Positions 15,160 through 24,278 of a stretch of 64,000 bases of DNA are shown here, piece by piece. A model generated the notes under the pieces. The model saw nothing but the letters and a program-made list of their open reading frames with translations. It made no database searches and was not told the DNA's origin. Every line of letters begins with the position of its first letter. Position 1 is the stretch's first letter. The position numbers and the translations under genes are program-made. The DNA lies in assembly GCA_036278935.1 (NCBI GenBank), contig DASUKA010000088.1, forward strand, positions 1 to 64,000, given 5' to 3'. This stretch comes from DASSNR01 sp036278935 (GTDB lineage Bacteria; Gemmatimonadota; Gemmatimonadetes; Gemmatimonadales; Gemmatimonadaceae).

Positions 15160-17762
15160 TCCAGCCCGGTCTGATGGCAGAACGCGATGGAGCGCGGGTC
15201 GCCGCCGTGCTCGCCGCAAATGCCGGTCTTGAGGCCAGGGCGTGCACGCCGGCCGTCCGTCACCGCCATCTCGACCAGCTTGCCCACGCCGTCCACATCG
15301 ATGGTCTGGAAGGGATCGTCGGGAAAGATGCCGCGCTCCACGTAGCCCGGCAGGAAGCGCCCCGCATCGTCGCGGCTCAGGCCAAGCGTGGTTTGCGTGA
15401 GGTCGTTGGTGCCGAAGGAGAAGAACTCGGCCTGCGTCGCAATCGCTCCGGCCGTGAGCGCGGCGCGCGGCAACTCGATCATCGTCCCGATGCGATAGGC
15501 AAGGATTTCCCCCATAGCGCCGATCACCTGCGCCGCCGCCTCCTCGACGATCGAGCGCTGATGCGCGAACTCTTTGACGGAGGAGACGAGCGGGATCATG
15601 ATCTCCGGCCGCACGTCGATGCCCCGCCGCTCGGCGCGCACCGCCGCCTCGAAGATGGCGCGCGCCTGCATCTCCGTGATCTCGGGATAGATGATGCCCA
15701 AGCGGCACCCGCGGTGTCCGAGCATCGGGTTGGTCTCGCGCAGCGACTCGACGATGCGCGTGAGCTCGGTTCGCGGGATGCCGAGCGTTTCCGCCAGCCG
15801 CATGGAATCCTCGCCGCCGTGTGGAAGGAATTCGTGCAACGGCGGGTCGAGCAGCCGGATGGTCACCGGGAGCCCATCCATGGCCTCGAAGATTCCGTCG
15901 AAGTCAGCGCGCTGCATCGGCAGCAGCTTCGCGAGCGCGCGACGGCGTCCCGTCGTGTCCCGCGCGACGATCATCTCGCGCATCGCGTTGATCCGGTCGC
16001 CCTCGAAGAACATGTGCTCCGTGCGGCACAACCCGATGCCTTCCGCCCCGAAGCTTCGCGCGATGCGCGCATCCTGCGGCGTATCCGCATTGGCGCGCAC
16101 GCCGAGGCGCCGCACCGCATCGGCGCGCGAGAGCAGCCGCGCGAAGGACTGATAGACGGCGGAGTCCGCCGCGCGCATCTGTCCCGACAGCACGCGCACG
16201 ACCTCGCTCGGGATGGTGGGGAGCTGGCCTTCGAAGACGCGCCCGCTTGCGCCGTCGAGCGTGATCCAGTCGCCCTCTTCCACGACATCACTGCCGACCG
16301 TGAACCGCCGGTGATCCAGGTCGACGTGCATCTCCCGGCACCCCACCACCGCGCACTTGCCCATGCCGCGCGCAACGACCGCGGCGTGACTCGTCATCCC
16401 GCCGCGCGCAGTGAGCACCGCGCGCGACGCGACGATCCCGTGGAAGTCCTCGGGCGTCGTCTCTTCGCGCACCAGAATAACGGCGTCACCCGAGGCCGCG
16501 CGCTGCTCGGCGGCGTCCGGGTCGAACACCGCCATGCCGCTGGCGGCACCGGGGCTCGCCGGCAGTCCCGATGCAATCGGCTGCGCGCGGGCCGCCGGAT
16601 CGATGATGGGGTGCAGCAGTTGGTCGATCTGCGTGGGCTCCACGCGCCGCACCGCCTCGATGCCGTCGATGAGCCCTTCGCGCACCATGTCATCGGCAAT
16701 GCGGGCGGCCGCGGCCGCCGTTCGCTTGCCGGTGCGGGTCTGCAGGAGATAGAGCGTGCCGCGCTCCACGGTGAACTCGATATCCTGCATGTCGCGGTAG
16801 TGCTGCTCCAACCGCTCCTGCACCGCCAGAAGATCGCTATACGCCGCCGGGAGTCGCTCGGCCATCTGCTCGATGTCGAGCGGCGTCCGGATGCCGGCAA
16901 CCACGTCCTCACCCTGGGCGTTGACCAGGAACTCGCCGTAGAAGCGCTTCTCTCCCGTGGAGGGATTACGCGTGAACGCCACCCCGGTACCGGAGTCCTC
17001 GCCCAGATTCCCGAACACCATCGTCACTACGTTCACCGCGGTGCCCAGCGTTTCCGGGATGGCGTTCACGCGGCGGTAATCCACCGCCTTCTTGAGCATC
17101 CACGACTTCCATACGGCCTCGATCGCGCCCCAGAGCTGTTCCTCGGGCTCCATGGGGAAATCCGCGCCGATACGGTTGCGGATCAGCGCCTTGTATTCCT
17201 CCACGAGGTTGCGCAACGCGTCCTCGCTCAGCTCGGCGTCGGTCTCCACGCCGGTGGTCAGGCGCTTGGCGCGCAGCAGATGCTCGAAGTCGGCACCCTG
17301 CACGCCCAGCACCACGCTGCCATACATCTGAATGAAGCGCCGGTACGAATCGTAGGCAAAGCGGGCATTCCCGCTCTGCTGCGCGAGGCCCAGCACCGTG
17401 CGGTCGTTGAGCCCGAGGTTGAGGATGGTCTCCATCATCCCCGGCATCGACACCGCAGCGCCGGATCGGACGGAGACCAGCAGCGGGCTGGCGGGATCAC
17501 CGAAGCAGCGCCCCGTGGTCTCCTCCAGGCGCCGCAGGTTGGTGGCAACCTCGCCGCGCAACGACTCCGGGTAGCTCCCATGCTGCAGATAGGAGATACA
17601 GACCGACGCGGCGATGGTGAATCCCGGCGGCACGGGAACGCCAAGGTTGGTCATCTCCGCCAGGTTCGCGCCCTTGCCGCCCAGCACCTCTTTCATGTCG
17701 CGCGTGCCGTCGGCTGCGCCGTTGCCGAAGAAATAGACGAGCTGGGGGGTCACAGGGGGCAT
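15078..17762 (-). CDS. ppdK: Pyruvate, phosphate dikinase
   Basis: Interconverts pyruvate + ATP + Pi and phosphoenolpyruvate + AMP + PPi, supporting gluconeogenesis or PPi-linked glycolysis. The 894-residue length is typical. The N-terminal ATP-grasp domain includes GGKGANLAEM and SVRSGAAVSMPGMM. The swivelling domain has the phosphohistidine His459 in GGMTSHAAVVARGMG. The PEP-binding TIM barrel ends with GICGEHGGD and DYVSCSPYRVPVARLA. The TATCTT at 17778-17773 could be a -10 box but lacks a good -35. The gene follows the purF operon after 245 bases containing a repeat. Confidence 0.95.
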   Translation of the reverse strand: MPPVTPQLVYFFGNGAADGTRDMKEVLGGKGANLAEMTNLGVPVPPGFTIAASVCISYLQHGSYPESLRGEVATNLRRLEETTGRCFGDPASPLLVSVRSGAAVSMPGMMETILNLGLNDRTVLGLAQQSGNARFAYDSYRRFIQMYGSVVLGVQGADFEHLLRAKRLTTGVETDAELSEDALRNLVEEYKALIRNRIGADFPMEPEEQLWGAIEAVWKSWMLKKAVDYRRVNAIPETLGTAVNVVTMVFGNLGEDSGTGVAFTRNPSTGEKRFYGEFLVNAQGEDVVAGIRTPLDIEQMAERLPAAYSDLLAVQERLEQHYRDMQDIEFTVERGTLYLLQTRTGKRTAAAAARIADDMVREGLIDGIEAVRRVEPTQIDQLLHPIIDPAARAQPIASGLPASPGAASGMAVFDPDAAEQRAASGDAVILVREETTPEDFHGIVASRAVLTARGGMTSHAAVVARGMGKCAVVGCREMHVDLDHRRFTVGSDVVEEGDWITLDGASGRVFEGQLPTIPSEVVRVLSGQMRAADSAVYQSFARLLSRADAVRRLGVRANADTPQDARIARSFGAEGIGLCRTEHMFFEGDRINAMREMIVARDTTGRRRALAKLLPMQRADFDGIFEAMDGLPVTIRLLDPPLHEFLPHGGEDSMRLAETLGIPRTELTRIVESLRETNPMLGHRGCRLGIIYPEITEMQARAIFEAAVRAERRGIDVRPEIMIPLVSSVKEFAHQRSIVEEAAAQVIGAMGEILAYRIGTMIELPRAALTAGAIATQAEFFSFGTNDLTQTTLGLSRDDAGRFLPGYVERGIFPDDPFQTIDVDGVGKLVEMAVTDGRRARPGLKTGICGEHGGDPRSIAFCHQTGLDYVSCSPYRVPVARLAAARAALDSGGS

Positions 17763-17792
17763 GGGTTGATTGAAGATACGAAGTGCGTGTTG

Positions 17793-17821
17793 GTCAGTGA
17801 GTCAGCTTGTCAGTGAGTCAG
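17793..17821. repeat. Two direct copies of a 13-bp motif upstream of ppdK
   Basis: GTCAGTGAGTCAG occurs at 17793-17805 and again at 17809-17821. A degenerate reverse-complement relative (CTGACTCACGGACCCACTG) lies near 17971-17989 on the other side of the dispersed repeat. This may be part of a repeat module or an operator pair. Confidence 0.5.
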
Positions 17822-17867
17822 TAAGAGGGTGACAGGATAACGGGAGTCGGATTTGGGGTGTCGAGGC

Positions 17868-17946
17868 TGTCATTCCGAGCGTAGCGAGGAATCTCGGGCG
17901 GGCGAGCAGGAGATTCCTCAGTCGCTTACGCTCCTTCGGAATGACA
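17868..17946. repeat. REP-like dispersed palindromic repeat
   Basis: About 79 bases beginning TGTCATTCCGAGC and ending TTCGGAATGACA. Outer and inner arms (ATTCCGAGCGTAGCGAGGAA and its near complement on the right) give an interrupted long hairpin. From general knowledge, elements of this sequence type are scattered in intergenic regions of several high-GC phyla. It sits between ppdK and purF. Confidence 0.7.
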
Positions 17947-18007
17947 ACGCCGCTCTATCGCCCACACCTCTGACTCACGGACCCACTGAACAACTGACCC
18001 ACTTCCT

Positions 18008-19390
18008 TCAGCAACCGCAGCCAAACCGCAGCTTGTCCGGATCGCTGGGAGGCGGAGTCGGATAATCTCCGGAAAAACATGCATGGCAAAAGCCGTGCGG
18101 GCCGTCCGGGACCGCCTCCAGCATCCCCTCCAGCGAGAGATATCCGAGGGAGTCCACGCCGACCTGCTCGGCGATCTCGGGGACGGTGAGGTTGGCGGCG
18201 ATGAGCTCCTCGCGCGAGGGGGTATCGATGCCGTAGTAGCAGGGCCCGGTCACCGGCGCCGAGGCGACGCGCATGTGGACCTCCCGCGCGCCGGCGGCCC
18301 GGATGAGCTGCACGAGCCCGCGCGTGGTGGTCCCGCGCACGATGGAGTCGTCCACCATCACCACGCTCTTGCCGGCCAGCACTTCGCGCACCGCGTTGTA
18401 CTTGACCTTCACCTTCGCGTTCCGGCCGGCCTGCGATGGTTGGATGAACGTGCGGCCGACGTAGTGGTTGCGGATGAGCGCGAGCTCCAGAGGAAGCCCG
18501 GTCTGTTCCGCGTAGCCCAGCGCCGCCGCGTTCGCCGAGTCGGGAACGCCAAAGACGAGGTCCGCGGTCGGGGCGGGGCACTCGCGGCCCAGGCGGCGGC
18601 CGAGCGCGCGGCGCGCACGATCCACCGAGCCGCCGTAGATGCGGCTGTCCGGTCGGGCGAAGTAGACGTACTCGAAGACGCAGCGGCGCGTCTCGCGCGG
18701 CGGGAAGGGATGGATGGAGCGCATCCCGGAGTCATCGACGATCACGATCTCGCCGGGTTCGACGTCGCGCACATATTCGGCGCCCACGATGTCCAGCGCG
18801 CACGTCTCCGAGGCGAACACCACCGCGTCACCCACCCGTCCGATCGCCAGGGGACGCCACCCGCGCGGATCGCGCGCCGCCAGAAGGGTGGTGCCCAGGC
18901 TGACGATGAGAGAGTAGGCGCCCTCCGCCACCGAGAGCGCCTCGACCAGACGGGCGTCCGGCGCGTCGCACTTGGAGCGCGCGATCAGGTGCACCAGCAC
19001 TTCGGAATCCATGGTGGAGCTGAAGATCGAGCCCGCGTCCTCCAGCTCACGCCGCAGCTCGGTGGCGTTCACCAGATTTCCGTTGTGCGCGAGGGAGATA
19101 TAGCCGTCGCGAAAGCGGACCAGCACGGGCTGCGCGTTCTCGATGGTCGAGGACCCCGCGGTGCTGTATCGCGTGTGGCCGATCGCTATGGCTCCCGGCA
19201 GTTCCACAAGCGTATCGGAGCCGAGCCCTTCCGACACGAGTCCCATGCGCCGCGCGGAGAACGCCGTGCCGGTGTCGTCCACCGAGATGATCCCCGCGGA
19301 TTCCTGCCCGCGATGCTGTAAAGAATAGAGTCCCATGCGCGCTGCTGCTGCAGCGCTCGGCAGGCCATACACGCCAAAGATTCCACACAT
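18008..19390 (-). CDS. purF: Amidophosphoribosyltransferase, Fe-S type
   Basis: First committed step of purine synthesis (PRPP + glutamine to phosphoribosylamine). The glutaminase nucleophile is Cys2 directly after Met (MCGIFGVYG), so no propeptide is present. The PRPP loop is VVMVDDSIVRGTT (343-355). Cysteines at 237, 384, 435 and 438 match the four ligands of the B. subtilis-type 4Fe-4S cluster. The protein ends in FGCGC, adding two further cysteines. Length 460. It is the last gene of the operon, 3 bases after purL. Confidence 0.94.
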   Translation of the reverse strand: MCGIFGVYGLPSAAAAARMGLYSLQHRGQESAGIISVDDTGTAFSARRMGLVSEGLGSDTLVELPGAIAIGHTRYSTAGSSTIENAQPVLVRFRDGYISLAHNGNLVNATELRRELEDAGSIFSSTMDSEVLVHLIARSKCDAPDARLVEALSVAEGAYSLIVSLGTTLLAARDPRGWRPLAIGRVGDAVVFASETCALDIVGAEYVRDVEPGEIVIVDDSGMRSIHPFPPRETRRCVFEYVYFARPDSRIYGGSVDRARRALGRRLGRECPAPTADLVFGVPDSANAAALGYAEQTGLPLELALIRNHYVGRTFIQPSQAGRNAKVKVKYNAVREVLAGKSVVMVDDSIVRGTTTRGLVQLIRAAGAREVHMRVASAPVTGPCYYGIDTPSREELIAANLTVPEIAEQVGVDSLGYLSLEGMLEAVPDGPHGFCHACFSGDYPTPPPSDPDKLRFGCGC

Positions 19391-19393
19391 CGG

Positions 19394-21703
19394 CTACACA
19401 CTGGCTGGTTGAGGATGCTGTTCGAGCACGGCGGACTCCGCCGGCTCCACGCGCATCGCGGTGGCAATGGCCCCGTGATACGCATGTGCGAGTACACCAA
19501 GCGGTGCCGCCATTACGCGCTTGCCAATCCGGAACGTGAGCGCATCGGCATCGCCACGCACGCGGCCAATCTCGTAGGCCGGCACGCCGTGGTGTTCCGC
19601 AATGCCGAGCATGCGTGCGGCCGCTGCCGTACTCACCAGTACGCGTCCCTGCGCCTCTCCGAACAGCAGGCATCGGAGCGGCATGGCGCCCCAGCGTGAG
19701 AGGTCGACGTCCGCTCCGGTGAGACGCTCGCGGTCCCCGATGGCGCATTCCGCCAGCGCGACCGCCAGGCCCCCATCGCTGCAATCATGGGCGGACGATA
19801 CCACCCCGTCGCCGATCGCCTCGAGCAACGCCTCGATGACGGCGCGCTCGCGCTCCAGATCGCAGTTGGGCGGCGCGCCCGCGACCACGTTGTGGATGCG
19901 GGCGAGATACTCGCTCCCGCCCAATTCGAGCGTGGGCTCGCCAAGCAGTACGATGGCGTCACCTTCCGCGCGAAAGGAAGCGCCCGTTACATGCACGAGC
20001 GATTCGACGAGACCGATCATCCCGACCACCGGCGTGGGGAAGATCGCGCCGCGAGGGCTCTCGTTGTACAGCGAGACGTTCCCGCCCGTGACCGGTGTTC
20101 CGAGGGCCCGGCAGGCCTCGCCCATCCCCGCCACGGCCTCACGGAACTGATAGAACACCTCAGGCCGTTCGGGGTTGCCGAAGTTGAGACAGTTGGTAAT
20201 GGCCTTGGGGCGTCCGCCGACACACGCGACATTGCGCGCGGCCTCCGCCACTGCAATGCGGCCACCCATGCGCGGATCGAGCGAGGTGTATCGCCCGTTG
20301 CCGTCTGTCTTCATGGCGATGCCCACATCGGTGTCATGCAACCGCACGACCGCGGCGTCCCCGGCACCAGGGCCGACGATCGTACCGGTGCGCACGGTCG
20401 AATCATACTGGCGATAGACCCACTGCTTACTCGCGATCGTGGGCGAGGCAAGGAGCTGCGTCAACGTCCACACCGGATCGCGCTCCTCGGCGCGCTCGGG
20501 AATCGCGAGCACGTCGGTGCTGCGTAGCGCAGCGACGGCATCCGCCTCGCGCGCCTCGGGCGTATACATCGGACAGTCGGTGACCAGCCTCGCGCCAGGA
20601 AACTCCGCCACCACGCGCTCGCCCTCAGTCACGCGGTAGACCGGCTCGGCGATAACCTGACCGATGACCGCTGCGTTGAGGTCCCACTTGGTGAGGATGT
20701 CGCCCACGGCCTGCTCGTGGCCGCTCCGTGCCACCACGAGCATCCGCTCCTGCGATTCGCTGAGCAGGATCTCATACGGGGTCATGCGCTCCTCGCGCAC
20801 CGGCACCCGGGAGACATCGATGGTGATCCCCACATCGCCGCGTGCCGCCATCTCCGCGGACGAGGACGTGAGGCCCGCCGCCCCCATGTCCTGAATGGCC
20901 ACGATGTGGCCGCTGAGGATGAGCTCCAGGCTGGCCTCCAGGAGCAGCTTCTCGGTGAACGGATCCCCCACCTGCACCTGCGGGCGCTTGGCCTCGCTCT
21001 TGGCGGACAGCCCCTCGGAGGCAAAGGCGGCGCCGTGAATCCCGTCGCGGCCGGTGCGCGCGCCCACTGCCATGATTGTGTTCCCGATGCCTTCGGCCTT
21101 CGCGCGCATCAACTCGGCTTCGCGCAGCACACCGACGCACATGGCGTTGACCAGCGGATTGCCTTCGTACGATGGATCGAAGGCCACCTCACCAGCCACG
21201 GTGGGTACGCCGACGCAATTGCCGTAGTCACCGATACCCTTCACGACACCGCCCAACAGGTACCGCCCCCGCGGCGTTTCCAGCGTACCGAAGCGGAGCG
21301 AGTTGAGCAGCGCGATGGGGCGGGCGCCCATGGTGAAGACATCGCGCAGAATGCCGCCCACGCCGGTGGCCGCCCCCTGGTAGGGCTCTACTGCCGAAGG
21401 ATGGTTGTGCGATTCGATCTTGAACACCACAGCCAGCCCATGCCCCACGGCGATTGCGCCGGCGTTTTCGCCGGGCCCCTGCAGCACGTAGGGCGCCTCC
21501 GTGGGGAGCGTCCGCAGCACGGAGCGCGAATGCTTGTAGGAGCAGTGCTCGCTCCAGAGCGCGCTCACGATCCCGAGCTCGGTGAACGTGGGCGCACGGC
21601 CGAGCATCTGCTCGAGGCGCTGATACTCCTCGGGCGTGAGTCCGTGCTCGGCGATGAGTGCCGGGGTGATCGCCGGATCGCCGGTTCGCGGTGAGGGCGT
21701 CAC
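19394..21703 (-). CDS. purL: Phosphoribosylformylglycinamidine synthase subunit II (small PurL)
   Basis: ATP-dependent synthetase subunit of the PurSQL complex, making FGAM from FGAR. The 769-residue length is that of small PurL, consistent with separate purS and purQ upstream. Motifs include EHCSYKHSR near residue 52, GENAGAIAVG, VGGILRDVFTMGARP, ATPase GGRDGIHGAAF-like ARTGRDGIHGAAFASE, and HDCSDGGLAVALAE near the C-terminus. Start GTG 21703 gives the family-like N-terminus. It lies 52 bases after purQ. Confidence 0.95.
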   Translation of the reverse strand: MTPSPRTGDPAITPALIAEHGLTPEEYQRLEQMLGRAPTFTELGIVSALWSEHCSYKHSRSVLRTLPTEAPYVLQGPGENAGAIAVGHGLAVVFKIESHNHPSAVEPYQGAATGVGGILRDVFTMGARPIALLNSLRFGTLETPRGRYLLGGVVKGIGDYGNCVGVPTVAGEVAFDPSYEGNPLVNAMCVGVLREAELMRAKAEGIGNTIMAVGARTGRDGIHGAAFASEGLSAKSEAKRPQVQVGDPFTEKLLLEASLELILSGHIVAIQDMGAAGLTSSSAEMAARGDVGITIDVSRVPVREERMTPYEILLSESQERMLVVARSGHEQAVGDILTKWDLNAAVIGQVIAEPVYRVTEGERVVAEFPGARLVTDCPMYTPEAREADAVAALRSTDVLAIPERAEERDPVWTLTQLLASPTIASKQWVYRQYDSTVRTGTIVGPGAGDAAVVRLHDTDVGIAMKTDGNGRYTSLDPRMGGRIAVAEAARNVACVGGRPKAITNCLNFGNPERPEVFYQFREAVAGMGEACRALGTPVTGGNVSLYNESPRGAIFPTPVVGMIGLVESLVHVTGASFRAEGDAIVLLGEPTLELGGSEYLARIHNVVAGAPPNCDLERERAVIEALLEAIGDGVVSSAHDCSDGGLAVALAECAIGDRERLTGADVDLSRWGAMPLRCLLFGEAQGRVLVSTAAAARMLGIAEHHGVPAYEIGRVRGDADALTFRIGKRVMAAPLGVLAHAYHGAIATAMRVEPAESAVLEQHPQPASV

Positions 21704-21755
21704 TGGGTGTCCTCTGGCCGCGCACGCTTGGCGGTGCGTTCCATCCGCTCGCCGC

Positions 21756-22448
21756 TCATGCCGATACCTCCGACAACATCGAGGAAAACAGCAACGCGCC
21801 GTCCGCAGAGCCCAGCGCCGACTCCACGGCTCGCTCGGGGTGCGGCATCATGCCGAGCACGTTGCCGGCCTCATTGATGATACCCGCAATGTTGCGCATC
21901 GACCCGTTGCAGTTGGCGCTGGCTACGGGCTCTCCGGCCGCATCCACATACCGGAACACTACCTGACCGGCGTCCTCCAGATGCTCCAATGTGCTCTCAG
22001 CGGCCACGTACCGTCCCTCGCCATGGGCCACGGGTATGCGCACCACCTGCTGATGCTGGAAGCTGCTGGTGAACAGCGTATCGGTCCGCTCCACGCGGAG
22101 CAGCACGGGTTGCGAGATGAACTGCAGGTCGGCATTCCGCAGCAGTGCTCCCGGAAGGAGCCCCGCCTCGCACGCGATCTGGAAGCCGTTGCAGATGCCC
22201 AGCACCGGTCCTCCACGATTGGCGTGCGCGACCACCTCCTGCATGATGGGACTGAAGCGCGCGATCGCCCCTGCGCGCAGATAGTCGCCGTAGCTGAAGC
22301 CGCCGGGAAGGATCACGACATCCACGTCCTCCAGGTCGTGCGACTTGTGCCAGAGGCGCACCGCCTCCGCACCCAGCACTGTCGCTACGGCGCGATAGGC
22401 GTCATCGTCGCAGTTGGAACCGGGAAAGGTGACGATGCCGAATTTCAT
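21756..22448 (-). CDS. purQ: Phosphoribosylformylglycinamidine synthase subunit I (glutaminase)
   Basis: Class I glutamine amidotransferase that feeds ammonia to PurL. It begins MKFGIVTFPGSNCD, has LPGGFSYGDYLRAGA, the nucleophile in GICNGFQ, and the His-x-Glu pair in MMPHPERA. The length of 230 is normal. ATG 22448 overlaps the purS stop by ATGA. Confidence 0.95.
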   Translation of the reverse strand: MKFGIVTFPGSNCDDDAYRAVATVLGAEAVRLWHKSHDLEDVDVVILPGGFSYGDYLRAGAIARFSPIMQEVVAHANRGGPVLGICNGFQIACEAGLLPGALLRNADLQFISQPVLLRVERTDTLFTSSFQHQQVVRIPVAHGEGRYVAAESTLEHLEDAGQVVFRYVDAAGEPVASANCNGSMRNIAGIINEAGNVLGMMPHPERAVESALGSADGALLFSSMLSEVSA

Positions 22449-22711
22449 AATGGCTCGATCCCCGCGATTTCGAACTCCTCCGTCACCGGGTTGGCCAGCA
22501 GTTGCTCGCACATGTTGCGGACCGCGTCATCGGCGCCGGAGGCGCTTGGCGCTGAGAGGTCGAGCACGATATTCTTGCCAATGCGCACGTCACCGACGTC
22601 GGTGAATCCGAGCGCATGCAGGGCATGCGCAACGGCCGTGCCTTGTGGGTCGAGAATGCCGCGCCGCGGCATGATGCGCACGGATGCCCGAAAGCGCGTC
22701 AACTGGGTCAT
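22445..22711 (-). CDS. purS: Phosphoribosylformylglycinamidine synthase subunit PurS
   Basis: A small 88-residue structural subunit that bridges PurL and PurQ. Family pattern: an N-terminal strand FRASVRIMPRRGILDPQG, then ALGFTDVGDVRIGKNIVLDL, and the MCEQLLANPVTEEFEI ending. It overlaps pssA upstream and purQ downstream by 4 bases each. Confidence 0.92.
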   Translation of the reverse strand: MTQLTRFRASVRIMPRRGILDPQGTAVAHALHALGFTDVGDVRIGKNIVLDLSAPSASGADDAVRNMCEQLLANPVTEEFEIAGIEPL

Positions 22712-23631
22712 TCAGTCCTCTCATCGATGTGACGGCGCAGCGTCGGAGTCCGCTCCGGCGTGCGCGCGATGGATCGCCGGCCGCGTCGACGCCGCCGGCG
22801 CTCGCCGCCCGGCATCTCTCCGAGCGTCACCGGACGGCCGTTCTCGCCCTCATACTCATCCACGTCGTCAAAGAGCGGATCGCCCGTGGGTGCACGTTCG
22901 ATGAGGCCGAGCAGGAACGTCTTGCCGAGCCCAAAGGCGATGTAGGCCACGAGCGCGGGAAAGGCGAACGCGTACGGGCGCACGAGCACGCCCACGACCA
23001 GCGCGAGCAGGCCGAACGCTTCCACCAGACTCCGCACGCTCTTCACGCGGACAGTCGCGAGCGCGGGGTAGAGCACGTGGCTGATCATGAGAAAGCTCAG
23101 GACGAGCATCAGCCCCGGGACAATCGTATGCCATGGCCAGCCAGCCACATTGGTCTGGGTGTACAGCGACGTCTGGCTGAACCAGTAATAGGTGGCCAGC
23201 GTCATGCCGGCCACCGGGCTGGGCAGCCCGTGAAAATGCGTCTTGGCGCGGCCGCCCTGTTCGATGTTGAACCGCGCGAGGCGCATCACCGCGCAGGCAA
23301 TAAAAAAGAAGGAGAACAGCCAGCCCCAGCCGTCGCGGTTCAGCACCGCGAAATACATGATCATCGCGGGCGCCACGCCAAAGCTGATGACGTCGACCAG
23401 CGAATCGAGCTCAACGCCAAAGCGACTGCCCGTGCGCGTCATGCGGGCCACGCGCCCGTCGAGCAGATCCATCACGCCGCTCAGCACCACGCTCCACCCC
23501 GCCCACACAAACGCACCGCGTGTGGCGGACACCAGGGCGAAAACGCCAAAGAAGAGGTTGCCGAGGGTGAAGCCGTTGGGGAGCAGCACCACGGCGCGTC
23601 GCATATCGGGACGGCGGAGGGCGGGGCTCAT
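22708..23631 (-). CDS. pssA: CDP-diacylglycerol-serine O-phosphatidyltransferase
   Basis: Membrane enzyme making phosphatidylserine. The CDP-alcohol phosphotransferase motif D-x2-DG-x2-AR-x8-G-x3-D-x3-D is complete, from DLLDGRVAR to ELDSLVD. About six to seven hydrophobic helices follow. The last 50 or so residues are a charged tail with an arginine-rich stretch (ERRRRRRGRRS), unusual for the family and probably cytoplasmic. Start ATG 23631 overlaps psd by ATGA, so PS synthase and decarboxylase are coupled. Length 307. Confidence 0.9.
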   Translation of the reverse strand: MSPALRRPDMRRAVVLLPNGFTLGNLFFGVFALVSATRGAFVWAGWSVVLSGVMDLLDGRVARMTRTGSRFGVELDSLVDVISFGVAPAMIMYFAVLNRDGWGWLFSFFFIACAVMRLARFNIEQGGRAKTHFHGLPSPVAGMTLATYYWFSQTSLYTQTNVAGWPWHTIVPGLMLVLSFLMISHVLYPALATVRVKSVRSLVEAFGLLALVVGVLVRPYAFAFPALVAYIAFGLGKTFLLGLIERAPTGDPLFDDVDEYEGENGRPVTLGEMPGGERRRRRRGRRSIARTPERTPTLRRHIDERTE

Positions 23632-24278
23632 GTGCAGAGCTCGGCGAGTACGGTGGTGCCGGCCACAGCACGATCTCCCACGCTCACCCGCGGCTGTGCG
23701 GAGGGGTCCAGATAGACATCCACGCGCGATCCGAAGCGGATGATCCCCATCCGCGTTCCCTGCGCGCACCGATCGCCCACGCGCGCGTAGTTCACGATGC
23801 GACGCGCGATGAGGCCGGCGATCTGCCGCACCAGTATCCGGCGGCTTCCGCTCTGGATTCCCACCGACATCTGCTCATTCTCCAGACTGGCCTTCTCACT
23901 AGCGGCGTGCAGGAACTTGCCCTGATTGTAGTGCAGATACTCGACCACGCCGTCCACCGGGTAGCGATTCACATGAACATTGAAGACGTTCATGAAAATC
24001 GAGATCCTGAGCGAGCGCGCCTGCAGGAATGACGGCTCGTCCACCTCCGTGATCATGACGATTCGTCCGTCCGCAGGCGATACGACCAGGGCATCGCCGC
24101 GCTCTCCCGCCCGCTCCGGATCCCGAAAGAAGTAGGCGACCCAGAGGGCCAGGACCACGAGACAGGCCACGAGGAGCCACAGCCACCCCGAGTGGTGGCG
24201 CGCGGCGACGGCCACGCTTATCAGCACGACCGCCACCGCGAGCGCGATGAACGCCAGCCCCTCTCGCGCGAATCTCAC
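23628..24278 (-). CDS. psd: Phosphatidylserine decarboxylase proenzyme (short type)
   Basis: Converts phosphatidylserine to phosphatidylethanolamine. Two hydrophobic segments near the N-terminus are followed by VVSPADGRI, ISIFMNVFNVHVNR and the self-cleavage site RFGS, predicted between Gly183 and Ser184 to form the pyruvoyl group. The 216-residue length fits the short archaeal-like Psd. GTG 24278 (VRFAREG) is chosen since it overlaps the purC stop (GTGA) and begins the recognisable family sequence. Confidence 0.9.
   Translation of the reverse strand: MRFAREGLAFIALAVAVVLISVAVAARHHSGWLWLLVACLVVLALWVAYFFRDPERAGERGDALVVSPADGRIVMITEVDEPSFLQARSLRISIFMNVFNVHVNRYPVDGVVEYLHYNQGKFLHAASEKASLENEQMSVGIQSGSRRILVRQIAGLIARRIVNYARVGDRCAQGTRMGIIRFGSRVDVYLDPSAQPRVSVGDRAVAGTTVLAELCT

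Noticed and set aside
17763..17801. Full promoter for ppdK
   Set aside because: TATCTT at 17778-17773 is a possible -10 box, but no TTGACA-like sequence lies 16-18 bases upstream.
15174..17816. An 880-codon open frame on the plus strand opposite ppdK
   Set aside because: It mirrors the codon structure of ppdK on the other strand, has no recognisable domain, and such long antisense frames are expected at this GC content.
18083..19321. A 412-codon plus-strand frame opposite purF, and similar long antisense frames opposite lysA, purL, purB, phoH and AtuA
   Set aside because: Composition is rich in Arg, His and Ala without motifs, and the opposite strand encodes certain enzymes.
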